Assembly: GCA_947468275.1 (NCBI GenBank)
Contig: CANIKO010000016.1
Span: 1-64,000 of the forward strand
Source: Bacteroidota bacterium
GTDB taxonomy: Bacteria > Bacteroidota > Bacteroidia > NS11-12g > UBA9320
Length of the DNA stretch: 64,000 bases
Direction: 5' to 3'
How positions within the stretch are numbered: the stretch's first letter is position 1; each line of letters begins with the position of its first letter. Below, piece after piece: positions 55,013 to 64,000 of this stretch. Position numbers and translations under genes: made by a program. Under the pieces are notes generated by a model. That model ran no database searches, was not told the DNA's origin, and was given only the letters and a program-made list of their open reading frames with translations.

Positions 55013-56548
55013 CTATAAATTATTTAGAAGCTTTTTCCAGCTTACCTCATTACTAATTAAGTTGTGAAGTTCATCTATTTTTATGCGTTTTTGTTCCATA
55101 GTGTCACGATAACGAAGCGTTACAGAATTATCATTAACACTTTCATAATCAATGGTCACACAAAATGGTGTTCCAATAGCATCCTGACGGCGGTAACGCT
55201 TTCCAATGGTATCTTTTTCTTCGTAAAAACAGTTGAAGTCAAATTTTAAATCATTGTAAATTTTCTCGGCTATTTCGGGTAAACCATCCTTTTTTACCAA
55301 AGGCAAAATAGCTACTTTGTATGGAGCCAAAACTGGATTTATCATAAATACCGTGCGGGTTTCACCATTTTCTAAAACTTCATCAACCAAATTTTCACAC
55401 ATCTGTAAAAGAAATAAACGGTCTAACCCAATAGAAGTTTCAACGACATATGGCACATAATTTTGGTTAGTTTCAGGATCAAAATATTGAAGCTTTTTAC
55501 CTGAAAATTCCTGATGACGACCTAAATCAAAATCGGTACGGCTGTGTATTCCTTCCACTTCTTTAAATCCAAAAGGAAATTTGTACTCAATATCTACTGC
55601 TGCATTTGCATAATGCGCTAGTTTTAAATGGTCATGATATTTTAAGTTTTCAGCGTTGGTTCCCAAAGCTTTGTGCCATTTCAAGCGGGTGTCTTTCCAG
55701 TAGGTATACCATTCCATTTCAGTTCCAGGCCTTACAAAAAACTGCATTTCCATTTGTTCAAATTCCTTCATCCTCATGATAAACTGCCGTGCTACTATTT
55801 CATTGCGAAAAGCTTTTCCGGTTTGGGCTATTCCAAAAGGAATTTTCAAGCGCCCCGATTTTTGAACATTTAAAAAATTAATAAAAATCCCCTGAGCAGT
55901 TTCAGGACGCAAATACAATTCTGATTCACCGTCAGTGGCCGTCATTTGGGTGCTATACATCAAATTAAACTGACGCACATCGGTCCAATTTTTGGTGCCG
56001 CTTATTGGACAAACTATTTCAAGTTGCTCAATTAATCCTTTTATTAAATCTAGATTTCCGGAATCCAATCCGATTTTAAGTGTGTCATCAATCAAAGAAA
56101 TAGATGTACTATATTCTAAAATCCGAGGATTGGTCTCTGCATAGAGTTTTGAATCAAACGATTCGCCAAACCGCTTGGCAGCTTTATCAATTTCCTTATT
56201 TATTTTGTCCCTTATTTTATCCTGATGTTCTTCTAGTAATACATCCGCTCTGTAGCGTTTTTTACTATCTTTGTTGTCAATCATCGGGTCACTAAATCCA
56301 TCCACATGACCACTAGCCTTCCAAACTTTAGGGTGCATAAATATGGATGAATCCAGTCCAACAATATTTTGATGCATCTGAACCATACTTTTCCACCAAT
56401 ATTGACGGAGATTATTTTTAAGTTCTACCCCATTTTGACCATAATCATAAACGGCAGCTAAGCCTTCGTATATCTCACTTGAAGGAAATATAAAACCATA
56501 CTCTTTACAATGTGAAATTATCTTCTTAAATTGTTCTTCTGCACTCAT
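55013..56548 (-). CDS. glyS: Glycine-tRNA ligase (single-chain class II)
   Basis: Charges tRNA-Gly. The 511-residue enzyme is the alpha2, eukaryote-like class II type: [22 protein letters not shown] at the start, [14 protein letters not shown], motif 2 [16 protein letters not shown], the motif-3 region [11 protein letters not shown], and an anticodon-binding domain (about 395-511). It has its own -7 element (56568-56561) and is followed after one base by the fused methylmalonyl-CoA mutase. Confidence 0.97.
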   Translation of the reverse strand: MSAEEQFKKIISHCKEYGFIFPSSEIYEGLAAVYDYGQNGVELKNNLRQYWWKSMVQMHQNIVGLDSSIFMHPKVWKASGHVDGFSDPMIDNKDSKKRYRADVLLEEHQDKIRDKINKEIDKAAKRFGESFDSKLYAETNPRILEYSTSISLIDDTLKIGLDSGNLDLIKGLIEQLEIVCPISGTKNWTDVRQFNLMYSTQMTATDGESELYLRPETAQGIFINFLNVQKSGRLKIPFGIAQTGKAFRNEIVARQFIMRMKEFEQMEMQFFVRPGTEMEWYTYWKDTRLKWHKALGTNAENLKYHDHLKLAHYANAAVDIEYKFPFGFKEVEGIHSRTDFDLGRHQEFSGKKLQYFDPETNQNYVPYVVETSIGLDRLFLLQMCENLVDEVLENGETRTVFMINPVLAPYKVAILPLVKKDGLPEIAEKIYNDLKFDFNCFYEEKDTIGKRYRRQDAIGTPFCVTIDYESVNDNSVTLRYRDTMEQKRIKIDELHNLISNEVSWKKLLNNL

Positions 56549-56560
56549 TTTTCGTTAGGG

Positions 56561-56568
56561 CAAAACTA
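56561..56568 (-). promoter_or_regulatory. -7 element of glyS
   Basis: TAGTTTTG on the minus strand fits TAnnTTTG and ends 13 bases before the ATG. Confidence 0.4.
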
Positions 56569-56598
56569 ATATTTTAACCCTATATATGTCTTATTATG

Positions 56599-56606
56599 TA
56601 ATTTTG
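56599..56606 (+). promoter_or_regulatory. -7 element of the coiled-coil protein gene
   Basis: TAATTTTG fits TAnnTTTG and ends 16 bases before ATG 56622, in the divergent region shared with glyS. Confidence 0.35.
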
Positions 56607-56621
56607 ACACTTTAAAACAAA

Positions 56622-57581
56622 ATGCAACACTCTAAATCAATTTTACTAATTGTTTTTTTAGCCCCTATTTTAGCCTTTGGACAGTTTGGACCAAAGAAAA
56701 AAGACCTTCAATCGCGAATTGACACTTTGGGCTCGTCAATAGAGTTTCAACAATTTGAAATAAATAATCTCAAAATCAGAGATTCAATTACATCATCTGA
56801 ATTAAAACGGTTAAGTAATGAATTAAAAGATTTAAAAAAATATACTATTGACCTTAATGATAATATTGAAAGACTCAGACTTGAAAACGAAAGCTTTTCT
56901 AAGGATAATGGTAAGCTAAAAAAACAATATGAAGAATTAGTAAAGAAAGTTGAAATTCATCAAATCTTAATTCGAAATGTAATTGGAGGGGATTCATTGG
57001 AATTATTTGAAAAACAAATACAAGATGAAAATTCACCAAAAAGCAGTGAGATTGAAAGTTCGAAAAATTTTGCTGCTTTTGCTAATGAGTTTATTTACAC
57101 AATAAAAAAGGAAGGCGAATCAGGACTTGAATCCTATCTCGACAATAAAAAATCATTCTATTATCTTTCAAAACCTGGTTTTATTACCTCGGTAGCAGAA
57201 ATTAAAGAGGTGAATGAATTAACAGAAGAAATTCCTTGGCGAGCTGGTTTTGACGTTTTTAAAAAATCAAAATTCACTCTAATCGAAGGCGAGAAACCAG
57301 AGATAAATTGTGATATGGCTGATTTTTACAATAAAAGAGGATGCTATGGAGGTATAGAACAAGATTTTGATAAAGTATCAAAAGCCTTAGTGGCGCTTAA
57401 AGAATTTAGTCCAGATGAGGACCATAATATTGACAGCCAAATAGAAGAGGCTAAAAAAACAGAACCCGATGTTGTTGCTTTTATTTTTAGCACCGACGGA
57501 AATTTAGGTTTCTATTTTATTAAATCGGAAGGAACATGGAAACTTTATTGCCTTGAAATAGAGGACCCTTGCAGTACTTAA
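56622..57581 (+). CDS. Secreted coiled-coil protein of unknown function
   Basis: A 319-residue protein with a signal peptide (about 1-21, ending AFGQ). Residues about 28-115 form a long heptad-rich coiled coil (LQSRIDTLGSS, LKRLSNELKDLKK, IERLRLENESF). A globular C-terminal domain (about 140-319) has two Cys (near NCDMADFYNKRGC) and ends with LYCLEIEDPCST. I recognise no family. The architecture suggests an envelope scaffold or adaptor protein. Confidence 0.7.
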   Translation: MQHSKSILLIVFLAPILAFGQFGPKKKDLQSRIDTLGSSIEFQQFEINNLKIRDSITSSELKRLSNELKDLKKYTIDLNDNIERLRLENESFSKDNGKLKKQYEELVKKVEIHQILIRNVIGGDSLELFEKQIQDENSPKSSEIESSKNFAAFANEFIYTIKKEGESGLESYLDNKKSFYYLSKPGFITSVAEIKEVNELTEEIPWRAGFDVFKKSKFTLIEGEKPEINCDMADFYNKRGCYGGIEQDFDKVSKALVALKEFSPDEDHNIDSQIEEAKKTEPDVVAFIFSTDGNLGFYFIKSEGTWKLYCLEIEDPCST

Positions 57582-57657
57582 AATTATTTTATTTATCAAA
57601 ACTCCCTTAAAAAAAGGACTTTAAAAATTGATTATTAAAAATTTCAATATTACCCCC

Positions 57658-57687
57658 TTGAATATTTAAATATAATAATTACTTTTG
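57658..57687 (+). promoter_or_regulatory. Promoter of rpsT
   Basis: TTG (57658-57660), a 19-base spacer and TACTTTTG (57680-57687) match the Bacteroidota consensus well, 21 bases before the rpsT start codon. Confidence 0.7.
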
Positions 57688-57708
57688 CAGCCCTTTATAA
57701 GAAAATAG

Positions 57709-57963
57709 ATGGCAAACCATAAATCATCAATAAAAAGAATACGATCAAATAACGCCAAGCGTTTGAGAAACAGATACCAGCATAAATCAACTCGTACTGT
57801 TATTAAAGCTATTCGTAAATCAACTGATAAAAAAGAAGCTAGCACCTTGATTCCAAAAATATTTTCAATGCTTGACAAGTTAGTTAAGAAAAATATTATT
57901 CATAGAAACAAAGCTGCTAATCAAAAAAGTAAATTATTCAAGCTTGTAAATGCTATGAAATAA
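57709..57963 (+). CDS. rpsT: 30S ribosomal protein S20
   Basis: An 84-residue, highly basic helical ribosomal protein that binds 16S rRNA. The sequence starts ANHKSSIKRIRSNNAKRLRN, the classical S20 opening, and ends with the HRNKAANQKSKLFKLVN helix. It is a single-gene transcription unit with its own promoter and a strong terminator. Confidence 0.97.
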   Translation: MANHKSSIKRIRSNNAKRLRNRYQHKSTRTVIKAIRKSTDKKEASTLIPKIFSMLDKLVKKNIIHRNKAANQKSKLFKLVNAMK

Positions 57964-57986
57964 GATAATTTAACGTAAAAAGTATA

Positions 57987-58015
57987 AAAATCCGCTTAAA
58001 AGCGGATTTTTTTTT
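57987..58015 (+). terminator. Rho-independent terminator of rpsT
   Basis: The stem AAAATCCGCT (57987-57996) / AGCGGATTTT (58001-58010) with a TAAA loop is followed by a run of T to 58015. Confidence 0.92.
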
Positions 58016-58154
58016 GTCCGTTGGTAAAAAAAAACCTCCCGCTGGTCGGCTTAACCCATCTGATTATATGGCATTTAACACAACGGAGTCAATATAAATA
58101 AAACAAATTTATAATTTATAACGTTAAATTAATGTATTGGTGAAGTATAAATTT

Positions 58155-58162
58155 TATTTTTG
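58155..58162 (+). promoter_or_regulatory. -7 element of the ExbB-ExbD-TonB operon
   Basis: TATTTTTG fits TAnnTTTG. TTG at 58137-58139 gives a 15-base spacer, somewhat short. The start codon is 44 bases downstream. Confidence 0.45.
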
Positions 58163-58206
58163 CCATCCGATAATTAAAAGAATAATAAAAAAACAATCAT
58201 CACAAT

Positions 58207-59001
58207 ATGAGCAGTCAAAAATCATCAACAGATTTAAGCAGGTTTTTTGCCGGAATGGTAATCCTACTAGCCCTTGTCATTGGACATCTTATTTTTTACC
58301 TAGTTTTAGGCGACAAAGCAAATTTTGACGCTGAAGGACATCCAAAGGCAGGAAGTTTTTTAGGCGTAATGTACAAAGGTGGATTTATAGTTCCTATACT
58401 TTTAGCCTTGTTTATTACAATCATCACTATCGGCATCGAAAGATTTATCACAATCCAACGCGCTAAAGGAAAAGGTTCTATTGAAGCATTTGTTCGCAAA
58501 ATTAAAGGCTTTTTGGCATCAGGTAAAATTGATGAGGCTATCGCTGAATGTGATAAGCAACAAGGATCCTTGGCCAATGTAATGCGTTGCGGATTAGGTA
58601 GATACAAAGAAGTTCAAAACGACAGTTCGTTTGATTTTAATGCTAAAGAAGCTGCTATTATGAAAGAATTAGAAGAAGCCACAGCATTAGAACTTCCAAT
58701 GCTTGGAAAAAATTTACCAATACTTTCTACCTCTGCTTCTATTGGCACTTTGATTGGACTAATAGGAACAGTTGTAGGTATGATTCGTGCATTTGCGGCA
58801 CTCGCAGTTGCTGGTCAGCCTGACACTGCAGCTTTGGCAACAGGTATTTCGGAGGCTCTTGTAAACACAATGGTTGGTATTATCTCTTCTACATTTGCAA
58901 TTATCCTTTATAACTTTTTCTCTACTAAAATAGATGCTTTAACTTATAGCATGGATGAGGCGGGTTTTAGCATTATGCAAACTTTAAAGTCAAAAGGTTA
59001 A
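58207..59001 (+). CDS. exbB: MotA/TolQ/ExbB proton-channel family protein
   Basis: Proton-channel subunit that energises TonB. The 264-residue protein has membrane helices at about 14-34, 58-78, 172-195 and 210-235, one more than E. coli ExbB, as is usual in this phylum. The conserved GTLIGLIGTVVGMIRAF and ALATGISEALVNTMVGII segments form the channel. It is first in an operon exbB - exbD - exbD - tonB - small membrane protein - PstS-like - TPR. Confidence 0.93.
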   Translation: MSSQKSSTDLSRFFAGMVILLALVIGHLIFYLVLGDKANFDAEGHPKAGSFLGVMYKGGFIVPILLALFITIITIGIERFITIQRAKGKGSIEAFVRKIKGFLASGKIDEAIAECDKQQGSLANVMRCGLGRYKEVQNDSSFDFNAKEAAIMKELEEATALELPMLGKNLPILSTSASIGTLIGLIGTVVGMIRAFAALAVAGQPDTAALATGISEALVNTMVGIISSTFAIILYNFFSTKIDALTYSMDEAGFSIMQTLKSKG

Positions 59002-59062
59002 TAATTTGCCTTTTTTGAGATATTGAATATTTAAAAAAAACTTTAAAAAATACAAAAAGAAT

Positions 59063-59722
59063 ATGCCAAAAATAAAAATGCCAAGATCAAATCCAACGTT
59101 GGACATGACTCCAATGGTGGACCTTGCATTCCTATTGGTTACCTTCTTTATTTTAACTGCTTCTTTTCGCAATCCAGAGCCTGTTCAAGTATCAACACCA
59201 AGTTCAACATCTGAAAAAATGATGCCTGAAAATTCGGTATTAATTACTATTTCACCAGACGGAAAAGTTTTCTATACTATTTCAGGTTTTGATGTTAGAA
59301 AAAAAACATTGCAGCGGATGGCCGATAAATACAAAATTAAATTTACTATGAAGGAAATTGAAGAGTTTGGCAAAATGACAAGTTTCGGCGTTTCAATGCA
59401 AAACCTAGGTAAATTTATTAATACCGAACCTGGACAGAGGGAAAAATTCCCATCAACTGGTATCCCAATGGATTCTTCCAACAATCAATTGGGTGATTGG
59501 ATACGGTTTGGCCAATACGAAGGAGTTGTTCAATATAAAGATTTAAAGGATGCAGCAGAAGCTTCCGGACGACAGGTAGTAATCGAACCACTTAGGTTTG
59601 CTATTAAAGCCGATGGCAATGCAAATTTTATAGTTGTAAAGGAAGTTATAAAAACTTTTACAGATTTGAAAATATACAAGTTTAACTTGTTAACTAATTT
59701 TGAAAAAGGACCAAACCAATAA
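59063..59722 (+). CDS. exbD: Biopolymer transport protein ExbD (first copy)
   Basis: Single-helix stator subunit partnered with ExbB. The membrane segment (about 15-37) contains the conserved proton-carrying Asp20 in DMTPMVDLAFLL. At 219 residues it is longer than the E. coli protein (about 140) because of an enlarged periplasmic domain, typical of Bacteroidota. A second exbD follows after 12 bases. Confidence 0.93.
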   Translation: MPKIKMPRSNPTLDMTPMVDLAFLLVTFFILTASFRNPEPVQVSTPSSTSEKMMPENSVLITISPDGKVFYTISGFDVRKKTLQRMADKYKIKFTMKEIEEFGKMTSFGVSMQNLGKFINTEPGQREKFPSTGIPMDSSNNQLGDWIRFGQYEGVVQYKDLKDAAEASGRQVVIEPLRFAIKADGNANFIVVKEVIKTFTDLKIYKFNLLTNFEKGPNQ

Positions 59723-59734
59723 TATAATAACGAG

Positions 59735-60373
59735 ATGGCAGAATTAGGAGAAGGCTCAGGCTCACATGCACATGGCAAAAAAGGCCCTCTAAGGGCAAAA
59801 AAACAAAGCACTAGGGTGGATATGACTCCAATGGTGGATTTGGCTTTTTTACTTCTAACATTTTTTGTACTTACTTCCACATTTAGCAAGCCAAAAACTA
59901 TGGAGATTACCTTTCCGGTGCCTCCAGATAAAAACAATCCACCGCCACCAATGAAGGTGAATGGATATACTTTTTTATTAACGAAAGATAACCGAGTATT
60001 TTGGTATAGTGGTGAATTTAAAGATGCACCAAAAAATGGATTACCCGCTACAACACTTACTGAAGTAAAATTCGGTGAAGACTTAAATAAATTACTTCTA
60101 GATAAAAATGATTTGGTAGAAAAGGCTGTTTTGGAATTAAAAAAGAAAAGGCTTAGCAAAGAAATAGAAGATACAACTTATAAAAGGCTTGCTGTAGAAG
60201 CTAAAGGTGACCCAAAATCCCCGTTTTTTGTTATCAAGGCAGATGACAAAGCTGTATATCGAAACCTTATAGATTTGATAGATGAGTTCAATATTTGTAA
60301 TGTAGGTAAATATGCTGTTACAGATATTATGGTTAGTGAAGTAAATTTAATAAATCAAGCAACAAAAGAATAA
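59735..60373 (+). CDS. exbD: Biopolymer transport protein ExbD (second copy)
   Basis: A second ExbD of 212 residues with Asp35 in DMTPMVDLAFLL. Its N-terminus is His/Gly-rich (GEGSGSHAHGKKG) and the periplasmic domain differs clearly from the first copy outside the helix, so the two are not recent duplicates. Two different ExbD chains may form a mixed complex with ExbB. TonB begins four bases after its stop. Confidence 0.92.
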   Translation: MAELGEGSGSHAHGKKGPLRAKKQSTRVDMTPMVDLAFLLLTFFVLTSTFSKPKTMEITFPVPPDKNNPPPPMKVNGYTFLLTKDNRVFWYSGEFKDAPKNGLPATTLTEVKFGEDLNKLLLDKNDLVEKAVLELKKKRLSKEIEDTTYKRLAVEAKGDPKSPFFVIKADDKAVYRNLIDLIDEFNICNVGKYAVTDIMVSEVNLINQATKE

Positions 60374-60377
60374 AATT

Positions 60378-61232
60378 ATGGCAGGTTCGTTTGATAGAAT
60401 TTTTAACGATTGGGTAAATGTAACTTCCGATTTAAGAAATGAATTAGTTTTTTCCGATCGAAATAAAGAATACGGCGCATATCAATTACGCAAAAAATAC
60501 AATCGCGTATATTCGTTTTCACTTTTAATTACACTTGTAGCATGTATTCTAGGTTTCGGTATTCCAAAATTGGTTCAGGTGCTTACTACTAGACCTGATG
60601 TGGTATCGAATGTGGATACACAGATAGATTTAACACCACCACCAGTGGATGAAAATGAACCTGAACCACCACCACCACCGCCACCACCGCCACCGCCAGT
60701 GCAGGAACAAATTAGATTTATACCTCCAGTGGTTGTTGACGAACCAATTCCTGAGGACGAAATACCTCCACCACAAGAAAAACTAAACGATACCCAAGCT
60801 GGTACAACTACTCAAAAAGGAAATGGTGATGATGACATGATTCCTCCAGATTTAGGAGGAGATGGAGATAGACCAATTGAACCAGCAAAAGCGCAAGAAC
60901 CTTTTTTGGCGGTTGAAGAAATGCCTCAGTTTATACCTGGAGATGCATCAAGAAGTGAAGCCGCTATGGTAAAGTATATTGCAGAAAACACCAAATATCC
61001 TGAACAAGCCATTGCCGCAGGTATAGAAGGTAGTGTTCGTGTTAAGTTTACAGTTACATCTGATGGAAATATAAAAGATGCTAAAATTATTAGCAAAGAT
61101 AGATTAGGTGCAGGTTGTGAAGAAGAAGCAATTCGTGTAATAATGAGTATGCCGAGGTGGGTTCCTGGTCGTCAAAACGGACAAGCTGTTCCCGTATATT
61201 TCAATTTGCCTGTTCGTTTTAGATTATTTTAA
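60378..61232 (+). CDS. tonB: Energy transducer TonB
   Basis: Transfers the energy of the ExbB-ExbD motor to outer-membrane receptors. The 284-residue protein has an N-terminal cytoplasmic part with the NKEYGAYQLRKKY motif, a single membrane helix (about 44-68), a Pro-rich rod including eleven consecutive Pro (97-107), and a C-terminal TonB domain (about 200-284: YPEQAIAAGIEGSVRVKFTV). The TonB-receptor-like protein at 21159-24050 is a possible client. Confidence 0.94.
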   Translation: MAGSFDRIFNDWVNVTSDLRNELVFSDRNKEYGAYQLRKKYNRVYSFSLLITLVACILGFGIPKLVQVLTTRPDVVSNVDTQIDLTPPPVDENEPEPPPPPPPPPPPVQEQIRFIPPVVVDEPIPEDEIPPPQEKLNDTQAGTTTQKGNGDDDMIPPDLGGDGDRPIEPAKAQEPFLAVEEMPQFIPGDASRSEAAMVKYIAENTKYPEQAIAAGIEGSVRVKFTVTSDGNIKDAKIISKDRLGAGCEEEAIRVIMSMPRWVPGRQNGQAVPVYFNLPVRFRLF

Positions 61233-61245
61233 TTTCTCAGGCACA

Positions 61246-61476
61246 ATGCCCGATAAGCTTAAACGCGAAGGTTTTTTAAACCTTAAAACCAGCATCCAAC
61301 TAATTGCAGGTATACTTTTTATATTTGTTGGAGTTTGTATCATGGTTAGAACTTTTGATAACAATTATATTTTACGAGGTTCAACAAAATATTGGTTTGG
61401 CGGTATCCTATGCCTTTATGGAATTGTAAGAATAGCTAGAATTTATTTTAATTGGAATACCCAAAAAGAAGATTAG
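61246..61476 (+). CDS. Small membrane protein of unknown function
   Basis: A 76-residue protein with two membrane helices (about 15-34 and 46-65) and a positively charged start and tail. It lies 13 bases after tonB and two bases before the PstS-like gene, so it is part of the operon. I recognise no family. It might be an accessory of the motor complex. Confidence 0.7.
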   Translation: MPDKLKREGFLNLKTSIQLIAGILFIFVGVCIMVRTFDNNYILRGSTKYWFGGILCLYGIVRIARIYFNWNTQKED

Positions 61477-61478
61477 TT

Positions 61479-62411
61479 ATGAAAAAGAACTTCAATTTAA
61501 TTTTGATTATTTTACTGGTATTTTTAGCTTCATGCAAAAGTGGCCCTAGTAATGAACCAACTGATACTCTTACCTCAGGTGAAACAAAAATTGCTATGGA
61601 TGATTCATACACTTTTTTATTTGAAACAATAACGAGAGTTTTTGAAGATCAAAATCCTGAAGCAAATATTATTTCTGTAATAAAAAATGAGACGAATGCA
61701 ATAGAAGCATTGCTCAACGACTCTTGCAAAGTGATTGTTTTGAACCGTGAACTCACTAAAAAAGAATTAACCAATTTTGAAAGTAAAAATATATATCCAA
61801 AATCTATAAAATTCGCATACGATGCTGTAGCATTAATCATACATCCTGATAATCCTGATTCTACAATTGATGTCGAGGATTTAAAATCTCTGTTAACCGG
61901 AAAAATAACAAAGTGGAATGATCTAGGAAAAAATGCCGATAAGGAGGTTATAGTTGTATTTGACAAACCTAACTCAGCCAATTTTAGATACATGAAAGAC
62001 ACATTACTTAGTGGGAAAGAACTTCAAAAAAACTGTTTTGGGGTTAACGGCAATAAAGAAGTGATAGATTATGTAACAAAAAATAAATACGCTATTGGGA
62101 TAATTAGTGCGGGATGGATTACAGACGATTATAGCAATGCGGCAAAAGCATTTTTAAAAAGCGTAAAAGTAATGGGCATAGGTCATAATAGCAGCGGATT
62201 ATACTACAAGCCATACCAATATTATATCCATGATGGCAGTTATCCTTTTGTAAGAAGTGTATATTTAGTGAACCGCCAAACCAGAATGGGACTTGGCACA
62301 GGATTTGTAAATTTCATTTGCAGAGCGGACAAAGGCCAACAAATTGTAACTAAATCAGGACTTGTTCCCGTTTATGCCTACATTAGAGAAATAAAAGCAA
62401 ACGTAGATTAA
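61479..62411 (+). CDS. PstS-like substrate-binding lipoprotein
   Basis: From ATG 61479 the protein has 310 residues: a lipoprotein signal with lipobox LASC (about residue 19) and a PBP-like (periplasmic phosphate-binding, PstS type) domain. Typical segments are YDAVALIIHPDNPDSTIDVEDLKSLLTGKITKWNDLG and the C-terminal VRSVYLVNRQTRMGLGTGFVNFI. No pstCAB permease or ATPase genes are adjacent, so the protein probably works in a different setting, tied to the TonB operon. An in-frame ATG at 61452 is rejected because it overlaps the previous gene. Confidence 0.87.
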   Translation: MKKNFNLILIILLVFLASCKSGPSNEPTDTLTSGETKIAMDDSYTFLFETITRVFEDQNPEANIISVIKNETNAIEALLNDSCKVIVLNRELTKKELTNFESKNIYPKSIKFAYDAVALIIHPDNPDSTIDVEDLKSLLTGKITKWNDLGKNADKEVIVVFDKPNSANFRYMKDTLLSGKELQKNCFGVNGNKEVIDYVTKNKYAIGIISAGWITDDYSNAAKAFLKSVKVMGIGHNSSGLYYKPYQYYIHDGSYPFVRSVYLVNRQTRMGLGTGFVNFICRADKGQQIVTKSGLVPVYAYIREIKANVD

Positions 62412-62425
62412 CAATAAAAAAAGCA

Positions 62426-64000
62426 ATGAAAAAAATAATTTTATTTGGAGGAGTTTTCCTTTTAAGCTTGGTTTCACAATCCCAAACTTTAAAGGATGCA
62501 ATGAGATTGACTGAAAATGAAAGATTTGAAAGTGCAAAAAATGCTTTCAAGAATTTAGTTATAGCAGAACCCAATAATGGTAATATCTATTATTACTTTG
62601 GAGAAACATACTTTGATCAAAGCCTTACAATTCGTGATACAGCCTTTGCAAGAGTGTTAAAAGATTCTTCCTACCTTATGTTCAAAAAAGGTTCGGAAGT
62701 AGAACCAACTAATCCTTTAAATTTTGTGGGTTTAGGAAAGGTATTATGGTATAGCAAACATCAAAACCAAGCCGATGCCTTTTTTACTCAGGCCTTGGAA
62801 ATGACTAAAAATAAAAATGCCACAGTAATGTTAAAAATTGCTGAAACCTATATAAATGCTGATTTTAAAAATCTGAAATCAGCTAATGAATTATTAATAA
62901 AAGCATTAAAATTGGAACCAAAAAATCCAGATGTCCATATACTAATTGGGGATGCTATGTTAGAAACCGACCCAATGGATGGCAGCGGACCCGTAAAAAA
63001 ATATAATGAAGCTGCGGCTTTAGATATTGCAAGTGCCAAACCTATATTGCGAATTGGTAAACTTTATTACAGAGCTAAAAACCCTACCGAAGCATTAAAG
63101 TGGTATAAACAAGCCGTTACTATTGACTCAACATTTGCGCCAGCATATATTGAAATGGGAGAATTATATATTATGGCGGGTTTAAACAAAAGAGCTTTGG
63201 AATCCTACAAAAAATATTTAATACTAAATAATGATAAAGAAGCCCGAGATCGTTTTTCACAAGTTCTTTGGTTAAATAAGTTATTTGAAGATGCTGTCAA
63301 TGAAATTTCACAAATCCAATCAACTGATAGTTCGAGTTACACTTTATATCGTTTATTGGGCTATAGTTACTCTGAAGTTGGCGATAAATTTCCGCCTGAT
63401 GGTTATAAAAAAGGGTTATATGCTATGCGAAAGTTTTTTGATATGACCTCACAAAAACCAAATTTCAAGTATTTATCTACGGATTATTCTGTGCTTGGAA
63501 AATTATTTTCAAAAACCAATCAAGATTCATTAGGAATAGTAGAACTAAAAAAAGGGTATGATTTAGATACAACTAAAAAATCTCTCTATAGTGAAATTGC
63601 ATTAGCCTATTATAAAACAAAGAAATATAATGATGCCATTTTTTATTACAATAAGAAAATTACTTCTGGCGAACCAACCGTAAATGATTACATTTATTTA
63701 GGTTCATGTTATTATTTTACTAAACAATTTCCTTTGGCTGACAGTGCTTTCAAAAAAGTAACTATAGCTAGTCCTGAGTTGATATTGGGTTATAAATTCA
63801 GAGCAAAATGTAATGTTCAATTAGATCTTGATTCAAAACTTGGCTTAGCAAAACCATATTATGAAAAAGTAGTAGAACTAATACTTGCAAAACCTGAAAA
63901 CTTTGAAAAAGGAACCAACAAAAAAGATATAATTGAAGCATACGAATATCTTGGAGCATATCATTTTATTGTATTAAAAGATATGGATAAAGCCACAGAG
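62426..64000 (+). CDS. Tetratricopeptide-repeat protein (3' end outside window)
   Basis: An open frame from ATG 62426 runs to the right edge without a stop (525 codons). A signal peptide (about 1-20, ending SQSQ) is followed by a long series of TPR units: NPLNFVGLGKVLWYSKHQN, EALKWYKQAVTIDSTFAPAYIEMG, SLYSEIALAYYKTKKYNDAIFYYNKKI and others, so it is an all-helical envelope protein. It begins 14 bases after the PstS-like gene and closes the visible part of the TonB operon. TPR proteins of this sort usually act as scaffolds. Confidence 0.85.
   Translation, partial: MKKIILFGGVFLLSLVSQSQTLKDAMRLTENERFESAKNAFKNLVIAEPNNGNIYYYFGETYFDQSLTIRDTAFARVLKDSSYLMFKKGSEVEPTNPLNFVGLGKVLWYSKHQNQADAFFTQALEMTKNKNATVMLKIAETYINADFKNLKSANELLIKALKLEPKNPDVHILIGDAMLETDPMDGSGPVKKYNEAAALDIASAKPILRIGKLYYRAKNPTEALKWYKQAVTIDSTFAPAYIEMGELYIMAGLNKRALESYKKYLILNNDKEARDRFSQVLWLNKLFEDAVNEISQIQSTDSSSYTLYRLLGYSYSEVGDKFPPDGYKKGLYAMRKFFDMTSQKPNFKYLSTDYSVLGKLFSKTNQDSLGIVELKKGYDLDTTKKSLYSEIALAYYKTKKYNDAIFYYNKKITSGEPTVNDYIYLGSCYYFTKQFPLADSAFKKVTIASPELILGYKFRAKCNVQLDLDSKLGLAKPYYEKVVELILAKPENFEKGTNKKDIIEAYEYLGAYHFIVLKDMDKATE

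Noticed and set aside
61479..62411. Phosphate ABC transporter operon
   Set aside because: No pstC, pstA, pstB or phoU next to the PstS-like gene within the window.

Overview
The window is an AT-rich piece of a Bacteroidota chromosome. Several signals agree: a single-chain SecDF, two secreted proteins with type IX secretion (T9SS) C-terminal signals (type A and type B), an ExbB-ExbD-ExbD-TonB operon, a CarboxypepD_reg/DUF5686 outer-membrane protein, a TonB-receptor-like barrel, and repeated TAnnTTTG promoter -7 elements with almost no Shine-Dalgarno sequences. A finer placement (Chitinophagales- or Sphingobacteriales-like) cannot be made from the sequence alone. No tRNA, rRNA, CRISPR array, transposase or integrase gene was seen.

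Layout. 1-1350: a truncated membrane protein, a muconolactone-isomerase-like small protein and an orphan lipoprotein, the last two separated and bounded by attC-like recombination modules. 1351-3081: a minus-strand operon mtnN - DUF985 cupin - apt, in which adenine released by MtnN can be rescued by Apt. 3082-3599: intergenic palindromic repeats. 3600-12122: thioredoxin-domain protein, secDF, DUF5686 protein, alpha/beta hydrolase. 12229-20982: glutathione peroxidase, ApaG, Bcp, M23 and M1 peptidases, DUF4468 protein, flavin reductase, dihydrolipoyl acyltransferase, small lipoprotein. 21159-24534: outer-membrane receptor and a two-CxxCH lipoprotein.

24734-33970 is the most interesting block. 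cysD-cysN (sulfate adenylyltransferase) on the plus strand converge on a tightly packed seven-gene minus-strand operon: fatty-acid-hydroxylase-like protein, ketoacyl synthase III, PAPS-type sulfotransferase, OleD-like reductase, metallo-beta-lactamase-fold hydrolase, PaaK/F390-synthetase-like ligase, and a DUF2061-anchored APS kinase (CysC). No PAPS or sulfite reductase is present. I infer a dedicated route that makes PAPS at the membrane and uses it to sulfate a Claisen-condensation-derived lipid.

34230-49220: thyA, a protoporphyrinogen-oxidase-like flavoprotein, a BNR-repeat secreted protein, a GxxExxY gene bracketed by a perfect 25-bp inverted repeat (possible small mobile element), an ABC-2 exporter pair, an FAH-family hydrolase, aat, a glycosyltransferase-TPR fusion, a T9SS type B protein, a barrel-like protein and a serine hydrolase. 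49505-57963: FG-GAP repeat T9SS type A protein, a methylmalonyl-CoA mutase with small- and large-subunit regions fused in one chain and co-transcribed with glyS, a coiled-coil secreted protein, and rpsT. 58207-64000: the ExbB/ExbD/ExbD/TonB operon followed by a two-helix membrane protein, a PstS-like lipoprotein and a TPR protein that runs off the right edge.
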